Assembly (NCBI RefSeq): GCF_025854275.1
Contig: NZ_CP107567.1
Location: 5,518,001 to 5,582,000, forward strand
Length of the DNA: 64,000 bases
Direction of reading: 5' to 3'
DNA from: Streptomyces peucetius
Lineage (GTDB): Bacteria > Actinomycetota > Actinomycetes > Streptomycetales > Streptomycetaceae
The position numbers and the translations under genes were made by a program. The notes under the pieces are model-generated. The model saw only the letters and a list, made by a program, of their open reading frames with translations, was not told the DNA's origin and did not search any database. Numbering within the stretch: the stretch's first letter is position 1; each line of letters opens with the position of its first letter. Of the stretch, positions 43,601 to 53,378 are shown piece by piece.

Positions 43601-45081
43601 CCGATGCTCCGAAAACCGCAGGTCGCGTCCGGTCAGTGCTCAGCTGGAGCTACGGCGGCGCTGCCGTAGCCGTGGTTCTCCAGCTCGGCTACACCGCCTG
43701 GACCGCGCGCGTGGCGCCGCACAGCGCCTTCGGCGCCTACGCGATCGCCCTCACGGTGACGCAGTTGCCCGGGCTGATCGCCACGGCCGGTCTGGCGACC
43801 TGCGTCCTGCGTGCCGAGCGACTCAGCCGCGCACTCCTCCGCTCCGCGCTCCGGCTCTCCATGCTGACCGGCGTGGCCTGCTGGGTGGTCGTCGAGGTCG
43901 CTGCCCCATGGTGTGCGGTGCTGTGGGACATGCCCGAACTGACGGTGCTTCTCAGGCTGTTGGGTTGCCAGTATCTGGTGGCGCCGACAGGTTGCGTGCT
44001 GTTGGCCGCACTGCGCCGGGCCGGCCTGCCCGGCTACGCAACGGTCGCCGAGCTCACCGGGCAGGTGGCAGGCTGCGTGGTCGCTGCCGTCGTACTCACC
44101 CGCACCGGTTCTCCGGCCGCCCTTGGCCTGGCACTTCCGGTCGCGGCGTTCATCACCTTCGGAATCTCCGTGAGCGGATCGGCGGCGAAGCTCGTTCTGG
44201 CGAGGGACTCGGGCGCTCCATCCGGTTCTCTGCTGGGGCTGTCCGGGTTCCTCACCGGCTTCGCGCTGCTGCGCACCCTGGGGGCCAGCGCTCCGCTGTG
44301 GGTGGCGGGCCGATTGCTCGGTCCCGGCACGGCCGGGCTTTGGTCCCGCGCCCAGATGCTGTCCGACGTACCGGTGAACATCCTGCTCAGGGGCCTCAAT
44401 CAGGCGGCTGTACCGTTGCTCGCCGACCGCCGCAGCCAGGGACTGCCACTGACCCGGCCCGCGCAGCATCTGCTGTATGCCGCTTCTGCGGGCTTCGTCG
44501 CCTTCGGTGCTTTGGCCGGCGCCGGACCCGCTGCGCTCACCCTGCTGCTCGGACCCGGCTGGGAAGGGGCCGTAGCGCTGGTGCCCGCATTCGCCGCGTG
44601 GGCTGCACTGCAGGTCGTATATGCAGCCGGGTGTTCGCTGGATCTTGCCCGTGGGGCCCGACGCGACCTCATCCGCGCGCAGCTGGTTCTGCTCGTCGTC
44701 ACTGGAGTGGGGCTCATCGGCGCCGTCGGCTGGCGTGAGCCACTGCCGTTCATCGTGACCGGGGTGGCTGGGCTGGCCGTCGGCCACGTCGCCCAGTTGG
44801 TCCGCTGGCACAGAACCGACACGCTTGACGCCGGCGGCGTGGGCCGCGCCCATCTCACGCACTTTGCGGCCGGGGCCATTCTTGCTGTGGCCGGCAACTG
44901 GGGCGACCGCGCGCTGGGCGGTTTGCCCGGCGCGGTGCTCGCCATGTCTCCGGTGCTGCTGGGGGGTCTGTTACTGCGCGGTCGGTTGCCGGCCTACCAG
45001 GCAGCCGCCGAGATCGGACTGCTGCGCCGCCCAGGTCGCAGAGTGAAACAATCCGCGACCGTTCCGGTTCCCCGGCCGTGA
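43597..45081 (+). CDS. Oligosaccharide flippase (Wzx/MATE-like)
   Basis: This 494-aa polytopic membrane protein has about twelve to fourteen hydrophobic segments and a start (VLSWSYGGAAVAVVLQLGYT) typical of the polysaccharide transporter family. It would flip undecaprenyl-linked repeat units to the cell exterior before polymerisation. ATG 43597 overlaps the previous stop by 4 nt. The mid-protein segment LWSRAQMLSDVPVNILLRGL is characteristic. It ends the tightly packed part of the rightward operon. Confidence 0.88.
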   Translation: MTDAPKTAGRVRSVLSWSYGGAAVAVVLQLGYTAWTARVAPHSAFGAYAIALTVTQLPGLIATAGLATCVLRAERLSRALLRSALRLSMLTGVACWVVVEVAAPWCAVLWDMPELTVLLRLLGCQYLVAPTGCVLLAALRRAGLPGYATVAELTGQVAGCVVAAVVLTRTGSPAALGLALPVAAFITFGISVSGSAAKLVLARDSGAPSGSLLGLSGFLTGFALLRTLGASAPLWVAGRLLGPGTAGLWSRAQMLSDVPVNILLRGLNQAAVPLLADRRSQGLPLTRPAQHLLYAASAGFVAFGALAGAGPAALTLLLGPGWEGAVALVPAFAAWAALQVVYAAGCSLDLARGARRDLIRAQLVLLVVTGVGLIGAVGWREPLPFIVTGVAGLAVGHVAQLVRWHRTDTLDAGGVGRAHLTHFAAGAILAVAGNWGDRALGGLPGAVLAMSPVLLGGLLLRGRLPAYQAAAEIGLLRRPGRRVKQSATVPVPRP

Positions 45082-45385
45082 GGGGAGCCCTGCAAGAATG
45101 ATGCGGCCCTTGACGTCAGTCGCAGCAGCCGTCCTCATCCTGGAGCGACAGCGCCCGAAAGAGTCGGTGACTCGTATGGCAATCGGAGCCTCCCGCCCAA
45201 GGAAGCGACACCATGCGGAATCAGGTGCGATTTCACCGAGGCATCGCTTGAGAATGAGTGGGGGATGCCCAGAGGTTCCCATGCCTCACCCTATTTCCTG
45301 TGCAACACCCCAGAGGTTCTCATCTGCTCGACGACACTGCCGTGATATGACAAAGGTCCGACCGAGCGGCCGACAGGGAGAGCAA
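45082..45385. other. Intergenic region with a direct repeat
   Basis: This 304-bp gap precedes the methyltransferase gene. No gene is supported. It contains the 15-bp direct repeat described at 45268-45323 and is a likely separate promoter region. Confidence 0.45.
45268..45323. repeat. 15-bp direct repeat upstream of methyltransferase gene
   Basis: CCCAGAGGTTCCCAT (45268-45282) and CCCAGAGGTTCTCAT (45309-45323) differ at one base and are 41 bp apart, about four helical turns. They lie 63 bp or more upstream of the start codon and could be an activator site. Confidence 0.45.
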
Positions 45386-46183
45386 GTGGCGGCGAAGCTG
45401 GCTACCGAACTTGAATCGTTCCGGAGCATTTGGAAGGGAGGGTTTTTCGGGGCAGACCCGCTCGAACCACTGGACTCCCTGTACGGGCTGTGGGGCTACA
45501 CATCGATGCAGCACGCCATTTACCTGGCCTGCATCAAGCCGTACATCAACAGCAAGACCAGTGCCGTGGAGATCGGCCCTGGGCGGGGAGCCTGGACGCG
45601 TGCCATGGTCGGTGCCGGCGAGGTCACCTGCCTGGATGCCCTCTCGGCCGAGCACAACGGCTTCTGGCAATACGTCGGCCGGCGCGAGAACCTTCGGTAC
45701 TTCAAGGTCGAGGACTTCAGCTGCAGCATGCTGGCCGACGACAGCGTCGATTACCTGTTCAGTTTCGACGCGCTGTGCCACGTCAGTTTCGACGGTATCT
45801 CCGCTTATATGGCCAGCCTCTTTCCGAAGTTCCGGTCAGGGGCACATGGCTTCATCATGGTGGCGGACTACGCCAAGTACAACAGCTTCGTGGAGAACCT
45901 ACCCCGTTTCGACGTGACGCGGACTCTGCTGGCGAAGAACAGTGGGCAGTTGAAGCAGCGCCTGGTCGACGTCTACCTGCTGCCGCTGCAGACACGCGCC
46001 CGCAACCGAGCTCCCTGGCGCCCCCTGAATCTCTCGGAGGACGACGTGGCACGTCCGGGCCGGTGGTACAACGCAGGCGGCACGCGCACCTGCGAACTCC
46101 TGGAGAAGTTGGGCTACGAGGTTCTGGATCCGGACATGGAACTGGACTACCGCAGCCCGGTCATTCACTTCCGCAAGCGATGA
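45386..46183 (+). CDS. Class I SAM-dependent methyltransferase
   Basis: This 265-aa protein has a Rossmann methyltransferase core: motif I SAVEIGPGRGAWTRAMVGAG, then VTCLDALSAEHNGF and a post-motif SVDYLFSFDALCHV. A long C-terminal extension contains RPGRWYNAGGTRTCELLEKL. It probably modifies a sugar of the locus. GTG 45386 is preferred because GGGAG lies about 7 nt upstream; ATG 45347 would add 13 residues without a ribosome site. It is the last rightward gene before the convergent GT4 operon. Confidence 0.83.
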   Translation: MAAKLATELESFRSIWKGGFFGADPLEPLDSLYGLWGYTSMQHAIYLACIKPYINSKTSAVEIGPGRGAWTRAMVGAGEVTCLDALSAEHNGFWQYVGRRENLRYFKVEDFSCSMLADDSVDYLFSFDALCHVSFDGISAYMASLFPKFRSGAHGFIMVADYAKYNSFVENLPRFDVTRTLLAKNSGQLKQRLVDVYLLPLQTRARNRAPWRPLNLSEDDVARPGRWYNAGGTRTCELLEKLGYEVLDPDMELDYRSPVIHFRKR

Positions 46184-46647
46184 CAGCAGTTTGAGGAAGG
46201 CCCAAGGACGGGCCAGGAATCAGTGCGGGGTGGTCAACCGAACTGCTCCTCGTTGACGCCGTTGTCCGGCCCTGGGGGAAATGGTCCCCCTCACGCTGCC
46301 GCCACACCGGCTTGCCGCGGCGGTCTCGTCCGTGCCGGCCGCTTCGGCAAAGGCGGGCTCGTCGGGCGACGCCCCGGCGGCGTACGCCTCGAGGGCCCGC
46401 AGCATCGTGGTCCACGGTGCTCCCAGATCGCCGTCGGCCTGCACGACGGTGCATCCGCCATCGGCCATCGTCCGCCCCAGATGCCTTCATAGCGCCGCCA
46501 CTTGGGACGGAGGTGACGGCGCCGCGGGCCGGGCATGCACGCGCGGCCGGATCGGCCGTCCATACATGTACCGCCAGCCGCTGTTCACCCTCGGCCGGCA
46601 GACATCATTTCCAACCAGCAGGCCAGCCGGGGCTCGGCACCGGAGCG
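46184..46647. other. Convergent intergenic region; no gene recognised
   Basis: Short open frames on both strands overlap each other. One leftward frame (MADGGCTVVQADGDLGAPWT) has plausible composition, but no domain, ribosome site or clear stop context supports it. It may be a gene relic. Confidence 0.4.
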
Positions 46648-47841
46648 CTAATTGGGCTGGCCGGGCAGCACCCGCAAGGCTGAAGCACGTCGGGCAACCT
46701 GTTCGTACTCGGCTTCGTAGGCTGGTACGACGTTGGGCCAGGCGAAGAGCCGAGCCCGCGCAAGAGCCTGTTGGCTCAGCTGGGCACGGAGGTCGGCGTT
46801 CTTCGCCAGCCGCACAACGCCCTGGGAGATCGACTTGGGTCGACGCACGTCGACCAACTCGCCGGCGCGGCCGAGATCGAGGAGCCAGGGCACCGCTCCC
46901 GAGGAGCGGCCAGCCACTACCGGCAGTCCTCGTGCCATGGCTTCGAGCACGGTCATCCCGAAGGATTCTTCGAGAGTGGGTGCCACAAAGACATCTGCGG
47001 TGTCCATGGCGGCGAGCACTTGCTCTGCCGGCATAGCGCCGACGAAGGTTACTCCGTCAGCCAGTCCATGGCTGAGTGCCCAGCGTTCAGCCTGACCTCC
47101 GGGGCCGTGTCCGCCGCCGATCAGCGTCAGTTCGACATCCCCCAGCTCATCACGAATGGCAGGAAAGGCGCGCAGGAGGGCGCTTGTGTTCTTGCCCTTC
47201 GAAAATCCGGAGCTCACCGACAACAGGTGTCGAACAGGCTGATGCGTCCTTGGCGGCTCGAGTCTGAACGCAGAAGTGGGGAGGCCGTTTGGCACCACGG
47301 TGGTCCTGCCTCGGCACCATCGCCGCAATCGATCACCGATGTAGGGCGAGACCGCCGTGAGGTGTCTCGCTTTCGCCAGACATCGGCCTTGCATGGCGAG
47401 CCGCACCATCCGATAGGCGTCCGGCTGGTGTCTCAGGATGGCGGGCGCCCAGTCACGTACAGTGACCAACGCGGGATGCCGTCCTGACAGAGCTCCCAAC
47501 GCGAACTCATATGTCCAATGGGCGTGCACCACGTCGACATCTACCGAGTCGAGTAGTGTGCGAACGGCCTCGCGTTCCCGCCGGAAGGCGTCTCTGGCGC
47601 GGTGCCGATGGCGGTAGGGGCCGGTCAGGACATCGACGGTACCGATGCGTGAGTGCACAGGTCTGTCGATTTCGAGACTCAGCGTCACCAGGGTCACGTC
47701 ATGACCTCGTGACGCAAGCTCCGCGACCATTGCTGCTGTGCCGGGTCCTCCCAGACCTTTGGGTGTGGTCTGCTCCGTGGACTGGTCGAGCAGACGTGCA
47801 AGCCGCGGTAGATCAACCGGCGCAGCGATAGCTACTCGCAT
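46648..47841 (-). CDS. GT4-family glycosyltransferase
   Basis: This 397-aa GT-B fold retaining transferase has the N-terminal VAIAAPVDLPRLARLL and GGPGTAAMVAELASRGHDV. The C-terminal nucleotide-sugar site is the EX7E motif (PTLEESFGMTVLEAMARGLP). A GFSKGKNTSALLRAF segment precedes it. It is cytosolic or membrane-associated and transfers a sugar to the lipid-linked repeat. GGAAGGA lies 5 nt before ATG 47841; an ATG two codons upstream is possible. Last gene of the leftward operon. Confidence 0.9.
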   Translation of the reverse strand: MRVAIAAPVDLPRLARLLDQSTEQTTPKGLGGPGTAAMVAELASRGHDVTLVTLSLEIDRPVHSRIGTVDVLTGPYRHRHRARDAFRREREAVRTLLDSVDVDVVHAHWTYEFALGALSGRHPALVTVRDWAPAILRHQPDAYRMVRLAMQGRCLAKARHLTAVSPYIGDRLRRWCRGRTTVVPNGLPTSAFRLEPPRTHQPVRHLLSVSSGFSKGKNTSALLRAFPAIRDELGDVELTLIGGGHGPGGQAERWALSHGLADGVTFVGAMPAEQVLAAMDTADVFVAPTLEESFGMTVLEAMARGLPVVAGRSSGAVPWLLDLGRAGELVDVRRPKSISQGVVRLAKNADLRAQLSQQALARARLFAWPNVVPAYEAEYEQVARRASALRVLPGQPN

Positions 47842-48002
47842 GGCCATCCTTCCTGGTTGTTGGGCGCTGCTCACACGGGACCTGATACGTGAATGATGCG
47901 AGCGAATGCCCCGTTGGCCCGGACCTTGGTGCGGGGCGAGGAGAAGGACGTGCCCCGGTCCCGGGATCGTGCAGCGCGCGCCGGCTGCATGTCATCAACA
48001 CG

Positions 48003-49139
48003 TCAACGGTGGCCATGGGCACTCCCAGGACGCACCAGGCGATGATAGATCTCGGCGTAGTCGGCTACGCCCCGCTGCAGGCTAAATCGATCCCCAAATG
48101 ATTGATCCGCACCCATAGGAGGCCCGCTCCTGCAGAAATGTTCAGCCTTCTCGATGGCGGCGGAAAGCTGCGCGGGGCCGGTGTCGGTCAACCATGCAGC
48201 CGGGCTGGCTCCTGCTACATCCCTGAGTCCGGGAACATCTGCGAGCACCAACGGCAGACCGGTCATGAGCGCTTCGACAGCAGCCAGCCCGAGTCCCTCG
48301 TACGCGGAGGTCATGACAAACACATCTGCGGCGTGCAATGCCTGCAAAGGATGCCTGTTTCCCAGGAATTGTACTTGGCGTGAGATGCCCAACTGTTCGG
48401 CGAGGCGTCGCTCCTTGCCGGTTCCGTCCTCATCTCCCACGTGGAGGTACACCAAGTCCGGCAACCCGGAGATTTGAGCGACCGCTTCCAGGATCGCCTC
48501 ATGGCGCTTGACCGGCCCGCAATTCCCGACGCTGACCACCACGAAGTCGTGGTCGTGAAGGTTCAGGGCTTGCCGGGCCTGGTTCCGCTGATGCCTTGTC
48601 GGGGGTGTGAACTCCTTGCTGCACCAGTTCTCAATGACCTGGGACGGGTTCCCGAAACGACGCTTCTCATTGTCGGTCACCCCATGGCTCACGCCTACGT
48701 GAACGACGCCCATGCGGCGAAGGACCTGGCGCTGCAGCTTTCGCTGTGTACGCAGCATGCCGCCGAATCCGAAGACGCTGTGCACCGTGCGGACGACCCC
48801 TGCTCCAGCGCTGAGGGCCGCGAGGCCGAAGTAGAAGCTGGCTCGCTCGGGGTGCAGGTGAACCACGTCGTAGCCGCCGTCGCGCACCCGGCGGGCGAGC
48901 CGTGGCGGTACACGGAACAGCTGTCGGTCCGGCTCGTGGAGCACCCTGTAGCCGACATCTCGTAGGTCGGCCGCGAAGGGGCCGGGCTCGGGCCCCACAG
49001 CAAGCACGTCCACCTCGATGCCGTGATGCTTCCACTGCCCGGCGGCCGTATGGAGCATCACCTCGGCTCCCGAGGCCCGCAGTCGGTTCAGAACGTGCAG
49101 AACGTGAACATTCCTGCGCCCATATCGGCCGTGTTCCAT
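48003..49139 (-). CDS. GT4-family glycosyltransferase
   Basis: This 378-aa GT-B enzyme has HVLNRLRASGAEVMLHTAAG at the N-terminus, VVSVGNCGPVKRHEAILEAV as the C-domain entry and TSAYEGLGLAAVEALMTGLP as the EX7E-type sugar-nucleotide site. This is the pattern of hexosyltransferases in capsule loci. It sits between another GT4 gene and a methyltransferase in the leftward operon. Donor and acceptor cannot be specified. Confidence 0.9.
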   Translation of the reverse strand: MEHGRYGRRNVHVLHVLNRLRASGAEVMLHTAAGQWKHHGIEVDVLAVGPEPGPFAADLRDVGYRVLHEPDRQLFRVPPRLARRVRDGGYDVVHLHPERASFYFGLAALSAGAGVVRTVHSVFGFGGMLRTQRKLQRQVLRRMGVVHVGVSHGVTDNEKRRFGNPSQVIENWCSKEFTPPTRHQRNQARQALNLHDHDFVVVSVGNCGPVKRHEAILEAVAQISGLPDLVYLHVGDEDGTGKERRLAEQLGISRQVQFLGNRHPLQALHAADVFVMTSAYEGLGLAAVEALMTGLPLVLADVPGLRDVAGASPAAWLTDTGPAQLSAAIEKAEHFCRSGPPMGADQSFGDRFSLQRGVADYAEIYHRLVRPGSAHGHR

Positions 49140-49225
49140 TCGGGACCTCCGTTGGGTTGAACCCGAGCAGCCAGGTCTCGACCGTCGGGTCAGCCAGATG
49201 CCGCTGTTCGTCCTTCAGGCGCGTG

Positions 49226-49924
49226 TCAACGAGCGAGGCCCTGGACCGTCTGCTGCGTGGACCGTTCCCAGGATGGATTCTTGACGGCTACTGCTTCCAC
49301 GACGAGGGCGAACTCCTCACGGATCTCCATGTCCCTCAGATCAGGATCGTCGCTCTGCCTCGGTTCGAACCTGCGGACGTCGGTGAACCCGGCCAGGGTC
49401 AGTTCGTCACGCAGTGCCTGGAAGTCCCACAGGTATCCAGTGTGGTGGCCGCACTCCTGAAAGGCGACACGGAGCAGGTCAACGGGATGATGGGCTTCAT
49501 AATTCTTCGTGTTCGACAATGCGATGAGGCGTCGCATTTCGTGGTCTCTCTTTGTGTAGCGTTCCACCAGATACTCGACGTCCGGCGTTGCCAGTCGAAT
49601 TCTTCCGCCAGGGACGAGTGCTCGGTACGCTTCACGGAACAGCCTTCTGTTGGGCTGCATGCGCAGGTGCTCGATCACATTGTCGGCATAGATGTGACTG
49701 GCCGATGAAGTCGGCACCGGCCAGCGTTCTGTCGCATCAAGGTAGTGGCGCGTACACCAACTGACGTCAGTGCCGATCCATCCGGGGCGTCTCGTTCGGT
49801 GGGCGCCGATCTCGATCTTGCAGGGGGATGTCGCCGACGTCAGAGCTCGGGAAAGTCGAAAACGAGCAACCGGACGATTCGCCGCAGCCAATGCGAATTT
49901 AATGGTCTCCTTGGGCAGTGACAT
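49226..49924 (-). CDS. SAM-dependent methyltransferase (Methyltransf_11-like)
   Basis: This 232-aa protein has the layout of sugar-locus methyltransferases: CKIEIGAHRTRRPGWIGTDV, then SHIYADNVIEHL and the ALVPGGRIRLATPD block. The glycine-rich SAM loop is short. It probably methylates or otherwise modifies the glycan. ATG 49924 is chosen; the longer frame from 50113 overlaps the upstream GT4 gene by about 90 nt and adds no conserved sequence. A ribosome site is not obvious. Confidence 0.8.
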   Translation of the reverse strand: MSLPKETIKFALAAANRPVARFRLSRALTSATSPCKIEIGAHRTRRPGWIGTDVSWCTRHYLDATERWPVPTSSASHIYADNVIEHLRMQPNRRLFREAYRALVPGGRIRLATPDVEYLVERYTKRDHEMRRLIALSNTKNYEAHHPVDLLRVAFQECGHHTGYLWDFQALRDELTLAGFTDVRRFEPRQSDDPDLRDMEIREEFALVVEAVAVKNPSWERSTQQTVQGLAR

Positions 49925-50022
49925 GACGACAGTGTGGCATGAACCCTCCGAGCGTATAGAGCGGACACTCTGTCTGCGCCCAAATTCGGCCCGCCCGGCC
50001 CGCTGGACTCGGCGTTCTCCGC

Positions 50023-51210
50023 TCACGCTTCCCGCTCGAGCATTTCGAGCAGGCCATTGCAGAAACGCGCCGCCATGCCGTCGATCGTGTAATTTACGGA
50101 CTCTCTTCGGCATGCTTCGCGGAGTGATGCCAGACGGGGGCGGTCGTTGAGCAATTCCTGAACTGCAGCCGCGTATGCCGCTGGATCATCCGGTGTGACC
50201 ACGGCGTTGCGTCCGTTCTCCAGGTATTCGAACTCCGGGGCGTGCCACGGCCAGTTGGTGGTCACAACGGGTGTTCGGAGGGCGAATGAGTCGACCGCGC
50301 ACAGGCCTACTCGTCCTGGCATCAACATGACGTCGGATACCGCGCCCAGCAGCGCCACACGCCTACCGGAGTGATGGCCCAGGGCCACCACCGGGCCGTC
50401 AGCGACAGATGCGGCCTCCACCAGATGACGGTCGGCGCCGTCTCCGGTCACCAGCAGTCGAAAGCCGGGAAGAGCAGCCGCCAGGTGGCGGGCGCAATCC
50501 AGTAGGAGGGGGATTCGCTTCGGAGCGTCGAGCCCACCCACGAAGAGAGCGGTGCGTCCGGGCACAAGGCGCAGGCGCTTGCGGAGTTCGGCGGCCTCGG
50601 CGTGCTCGGGTGTTCCAGGGATTTCCGCGCGGCTGCGTGTGACCGCCAGTTCCGTGGTGTCCACGCAGTTGCGCAGGACGGTGATCCGGTCGACGGGGAA
50701 GCCGCGAGACGACGCGTGCGCTGCTCCCCCCTCGGTGTAGGCGAAGAACCAGTTCGCGCGGCGCGTGACGACGTCCTTGGCCGCTTCCTGGAAGCGGCTC
50801 ATACCCTTCGTATAAGTACGGCCGTGGCCCCACAGAGCGACCTGGGGGGAGTGGCCCGCGGTCGATCTCATCCGTCGCCTCGCCAGTAGCCAGTACGTCT
50901 CGAGGTTGTGAAGCGCCTGTTCCAGCACGACAACGTCAGCGGTGGCCGTCCTGTGACGCACCTCGTGCCAGAACACAGACGGTCCGCCCGGTACGGTCAG
51001 GCGCCAGGTCGGAACCTCTACCGCGCCGGCACAGCGAGCGGCGTCCCGGCGTGCCGCAACGCTGGGCGGCGGTGGCCCGTGAAGGACGTTCAGGGTGCAA
51101 TCGGCGGCCTCGAGGCGTTCTTGCACACTACTGAAGAAGGCCGTCCTGTAGTGGGGGACATAGGGCTGCACCACGGCGATCCGTCGCAGGCGTTTCGAAC
51201 TCTTCGGCAT
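50023..51210 (-). CDS. GT4-family glycosyltransferase
   Basis: This 395-aa GT-B enzyme has RRIAVVQPYVPHYRTAFFSS at the N-terminus, the central LFVGGLDAPKRIPLLLDCAR, and a C-terminal DVMLMPGRVGLCAVDSFALR that replaces the usual EX7E motif with Gly-Leu-Cys-Ala-Val-Asp. The N-domain opening resembles fucosyl- or rhamnosyl-type transferases that begin QPYVPHYR, so it is a candidate for the GDP-fucose-dependent step. That assignment is inference. Confidence 0.85.
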   Translation of the reverse strand: MPKSSKRLRRIAVVQPYVPHYRTAFFSSVQERLEAADCTLNVLHGPPPPSVAARRDAARCAGAVEVPTWRLTVPGGPSVFWHEVRHRTATADVVVLEQALHNLETYWLLARRRMRSTAGHSPQVALWGHGRTYTKGMSRFQEAAKDVVTRRANWFFAYTEGGAAHASSRGFPVDRITVLRNCVDTTELAVTRSRAEIPGTPEHAEAAELRKRLRLVPGRTALFVGGLDAPKRIPLLLDCARHLAAALPGFRLLVTGDGADRHLVEAASVADGPVVALGHHSGRRVALLGAVSDVMLMPGRVGLCAVDSFALRTPVVTTNWPWHAPEFEYLENGRNAVVTPDDPAAYAAAVQELLNDRPRLASLREACRRESVNYTIDGMAARFCNGLLEMLEREA

Positions 51211-51254
51211 CTCGTCCCATCACTGATCGTGGTTGTGCAACCTGGTCGCCGCCG

Positions 51255-52442
51255 TCATTCGAGTACGCGGGACCGGCGATGGGTGATGGCAGCGGCATAG
51301 ACCTTCTCCATGCATGCAGTCCAAGTGCTTTCCGCGTATCGATCCGCGAACGCTTTCCGGCAATGAGTGCGAAGCGTGGGGAAGTGTTCGGAGGCTCGCA
51401 GCAGTGCGGGCCGCAGAGGTTCGTCCGTGCCGATGGTCATCCCCGTGCCCTGCTCACGCACGAGGTCCCCCACCGTGGAACCGGTGAATGCGATCACCCC
51501 CAACCCTGCGGCCAGAGCCTCGATGTAGACCAGGGGTTCCGCCCCTTCCAGGCAGCGGCCGGGGAAGACCAGTCCCTTCTGGGACGGCAGGCGACGGCGT
51601 AGTTCATCGTGCGGCAGTTCACCCAGGAAGCGCACCGTCGGCGGAGAGACTCGACGGCACTCCTCGGCCAGTGGGCCGTCGCCGATGACGTCCAGGGGCT
51701 CATCCGCCGGCCACCGGCGAAGGAGTTCCACCAGGCCCTTTTCCTCGCTGATCCGTCCCACGAAGACCCACCGCGAGCACGTCTCTTCCGCAGGTGACGA
51801 ACCCGATCCGCGACCAGCGGCAAGTTCGGGGGGCTCCGCGGTGAAGTTGGGCACCAGAGCGAGCCGCTGCTGTGGGATGCCGGCCCTCAGGTACATCTGC
51901 CGACTGGTTCCGGACAGGACCACCAGCCTGTCGGCATGGTGCAGAAGCGGGTTGGCTGCAGCCTGCTTACGGCCTGCCCACGCGAGTGGGACCGTGGCGG
52001 TTCGCGAGCCTCGATAGCATCCGTACCGCAACCCGGCCCAAGGGTCCCCGTCCAGGCAACGCGTGCATGTGGCTCCATGGCGGTAGAACGTTGCCGAAGC
52101 GCACAGAGCCCGGTAGTTGTGCAGGGTGCCGACCACTGCGCCTTCCCAACGAGCCAGCCACCTGCGCCCGAAATTGGGAAACAGGTTGTGCACGTGCACC
52201 ACATCGGGACGAAGCTGTCGAAGCGTTGGAAGCGGCGTGAGGCCATGCCCCGTGGCGACCGTGATCGCGGCCCGAAGTGGGTAGAGCGGTGTGCGGCTCA
52301 GCTCGTCGGTGTGAGCGGCCACGAGGTGGGTGTCATGGCCTGCTCGCCTCAGCGCCTCCAACTGGGCCAGTACGGCGCAGTTCTCACCGCTCGGGCTCCC
52401 GGATCCGTAGAAGCTGTGCACAAAAGCGATGGTGTAGGTCAC
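51255..52442 (-). CDS. GT4-family glycosyltransferase
   Basis: This 395-aa GT-B enzyme has IAFVHSFYGSGSPSGENCAV, RPDVVHVHNLFPNFGRRWLA and the Cys-containing GATCTRCLDGDPW insertion common in a GT4 subgroup. The C-domain contains VFVGRISEEKGLVELLRRWP and CLEGAEPLVYIEALAAGLGV. It is tightly spaced with its neighbours (44 bp to the next gene), consistent with one transcript. Confidence 0.9.
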   Translation of the reverse strand: MTYTIAFVHSFYGSGSPSGENCAVLAQLEALRRAGHDTHLVAAHTDELSRTPLYPLRAAITVATGHGLTPLPTLRQLRPDVVHVHNLFPNFGRRWLARWEGAVVGTLHNYRALCASATFYRHGATCTRCLDGDPWAGLRYGCYRGSRTATVPLAWAGRKQAAANPLLHHADRLVVLSGTSRQMYLRAGIPQQRLALVPNFTAEPPELAAGRGSGSSPAEETCSRWVFVGRISEEKGLVELLRRWPADEPLDVIGDGPLAEECRRVSPPTVRFLGELPHDELRRRLPSQKGLVFPGRCLEGAEPLVYIEALAAGLGVIAFTGSTVGDLVREQGTGMTIGTDEPLRPALLRASEHFPTLRTHCRKAFADRYAESTWTACMEKVYAAAITHRRSRVLE

Positions 52443-52501
52443 AACGGCACCCCGTGATGTCGTTCAGGCGCGTTCTCTTCCGATCCGTCAAACGCTCGGC
52501 G

Positions 52502-53314
52502 TCACTTGCGTTGCCGAGCCACCAGATTGAAGGTGGTCGGAGGAAAGAACCGCTCTCCGATTGTTTGAAGGACTCCGGACTGCGTGGACCAGTAGCGCTG
52601 CACCTCCACTGCCTCGAAGTTCTGCGCGAGGAGGTCACGCAGTGCTTCCTCGTCGACGCCGTCGCGGACGACGTGGTACTCGACCATGTCGGCCTCATTG
52701 GTGTCGTCGTACACGCCACGGATTCGGCGCAGGCGGGTGGCGAGACCCCGGCGGAGGTGACCCTGCCCCAGGCGCCACAGAAAGTACGCGTTGCGGTCGA
52801 GGTTCATCGACATCCGTGAACGCCGTGGATACCACAAAGGATCCTGGGCGCTGAAGAAGGATCCGCCCGGAGCGATCTGACCTACCACCCTTTCGATCGT
52901 TCCCAGATAGTCGGGGATGTGATGCAGGACGGAGATGCACACCACTGCGTCGACACCCCCGACCTGCCAGGAGCCGGTGCCGTCCCGGTCGTGGATCACG
53001 GTGACATCCGGATTGTGGCGGTAGCGGCTTTGGAGGATGCGAACGCTGGGCGCGCTCATCTCCGTTACCGTGACCTGCGCACCGGCGGCCAGGAGATGAT
53101 CGGTGAAGGTGCCGTGGCCGGCGCCCAGTTCGAGTACTCGGCATCGCCCGTGCTGGTCGATGACCTCCCGCACGAGAGTATGCAAGCAGGAGATGAGTCG
53201 GCCTCGGATCGTGTGATGGCGAATATGCGGCGAGCCCTCGGCGTAGTCGTGCCCGAGGCCGTGCTCGCGCTCCTGCAGCTCCATCATCGTGGGCTTGGCC
53301 TGAGTTGTCGTCAT
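52502..53314 (-). CDS. Class I SAM-dependent methyltransferase
   Basis: This 270-aa methyltransferase has motif I CRVLELGAGHGTFTDHLLAA, motif II VTVTEMSAPSV and motif III VDAVVCISVLHHIPDYLGTI. A C-terminal region with DPLWYPRRSRMSMNLDRNAY is typical of sugar or lipid methyltransferases. It is the fourth class of methyltransferase-like genes in the locus, suggesting a heavily methylated polymer. ATG 53314 is the only well-placed start. Confidence 0.87.
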   Translation of the reverse strand: MTTTQAKPTMMELQEREHGLGHDYAEGSPHIRHHTIRGRLISCLHTLVREVIDQHGRCRVLELGAGHGTFTDHLLAAGAQVTVTEMSAPSVRILQSRYRHNPDVTVIHDRDGTGSWQVGGVDAVVCISVLHHIPDYLGTIERVVGQIAPGGSFFSAQDPLWYPRRSRMSMNLDRNAYFLWRLGQGHLRRGLATRLRRIRGVYDDTNEADMVEYHVVRDGVDEEALRDLLAQNFEAVEVQRYWSTQSGVLQTIGERFFPPTTFNLVARQRK

Positions 53315-53378
53315 GGCGAGTCACCTTAGGTATTCCACGTGGCATGTCATGTTCCGCGGCGCACGCGGCGGCCGGAAT

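Noticed and set aside
46220..46468. Leftward 82-codon frame between convergent polysaccharide genes
   Set aside because: It has tolerable composition but no ribosome site or domain and ends in low-complexity sequence. It was kept only as a possible relic.
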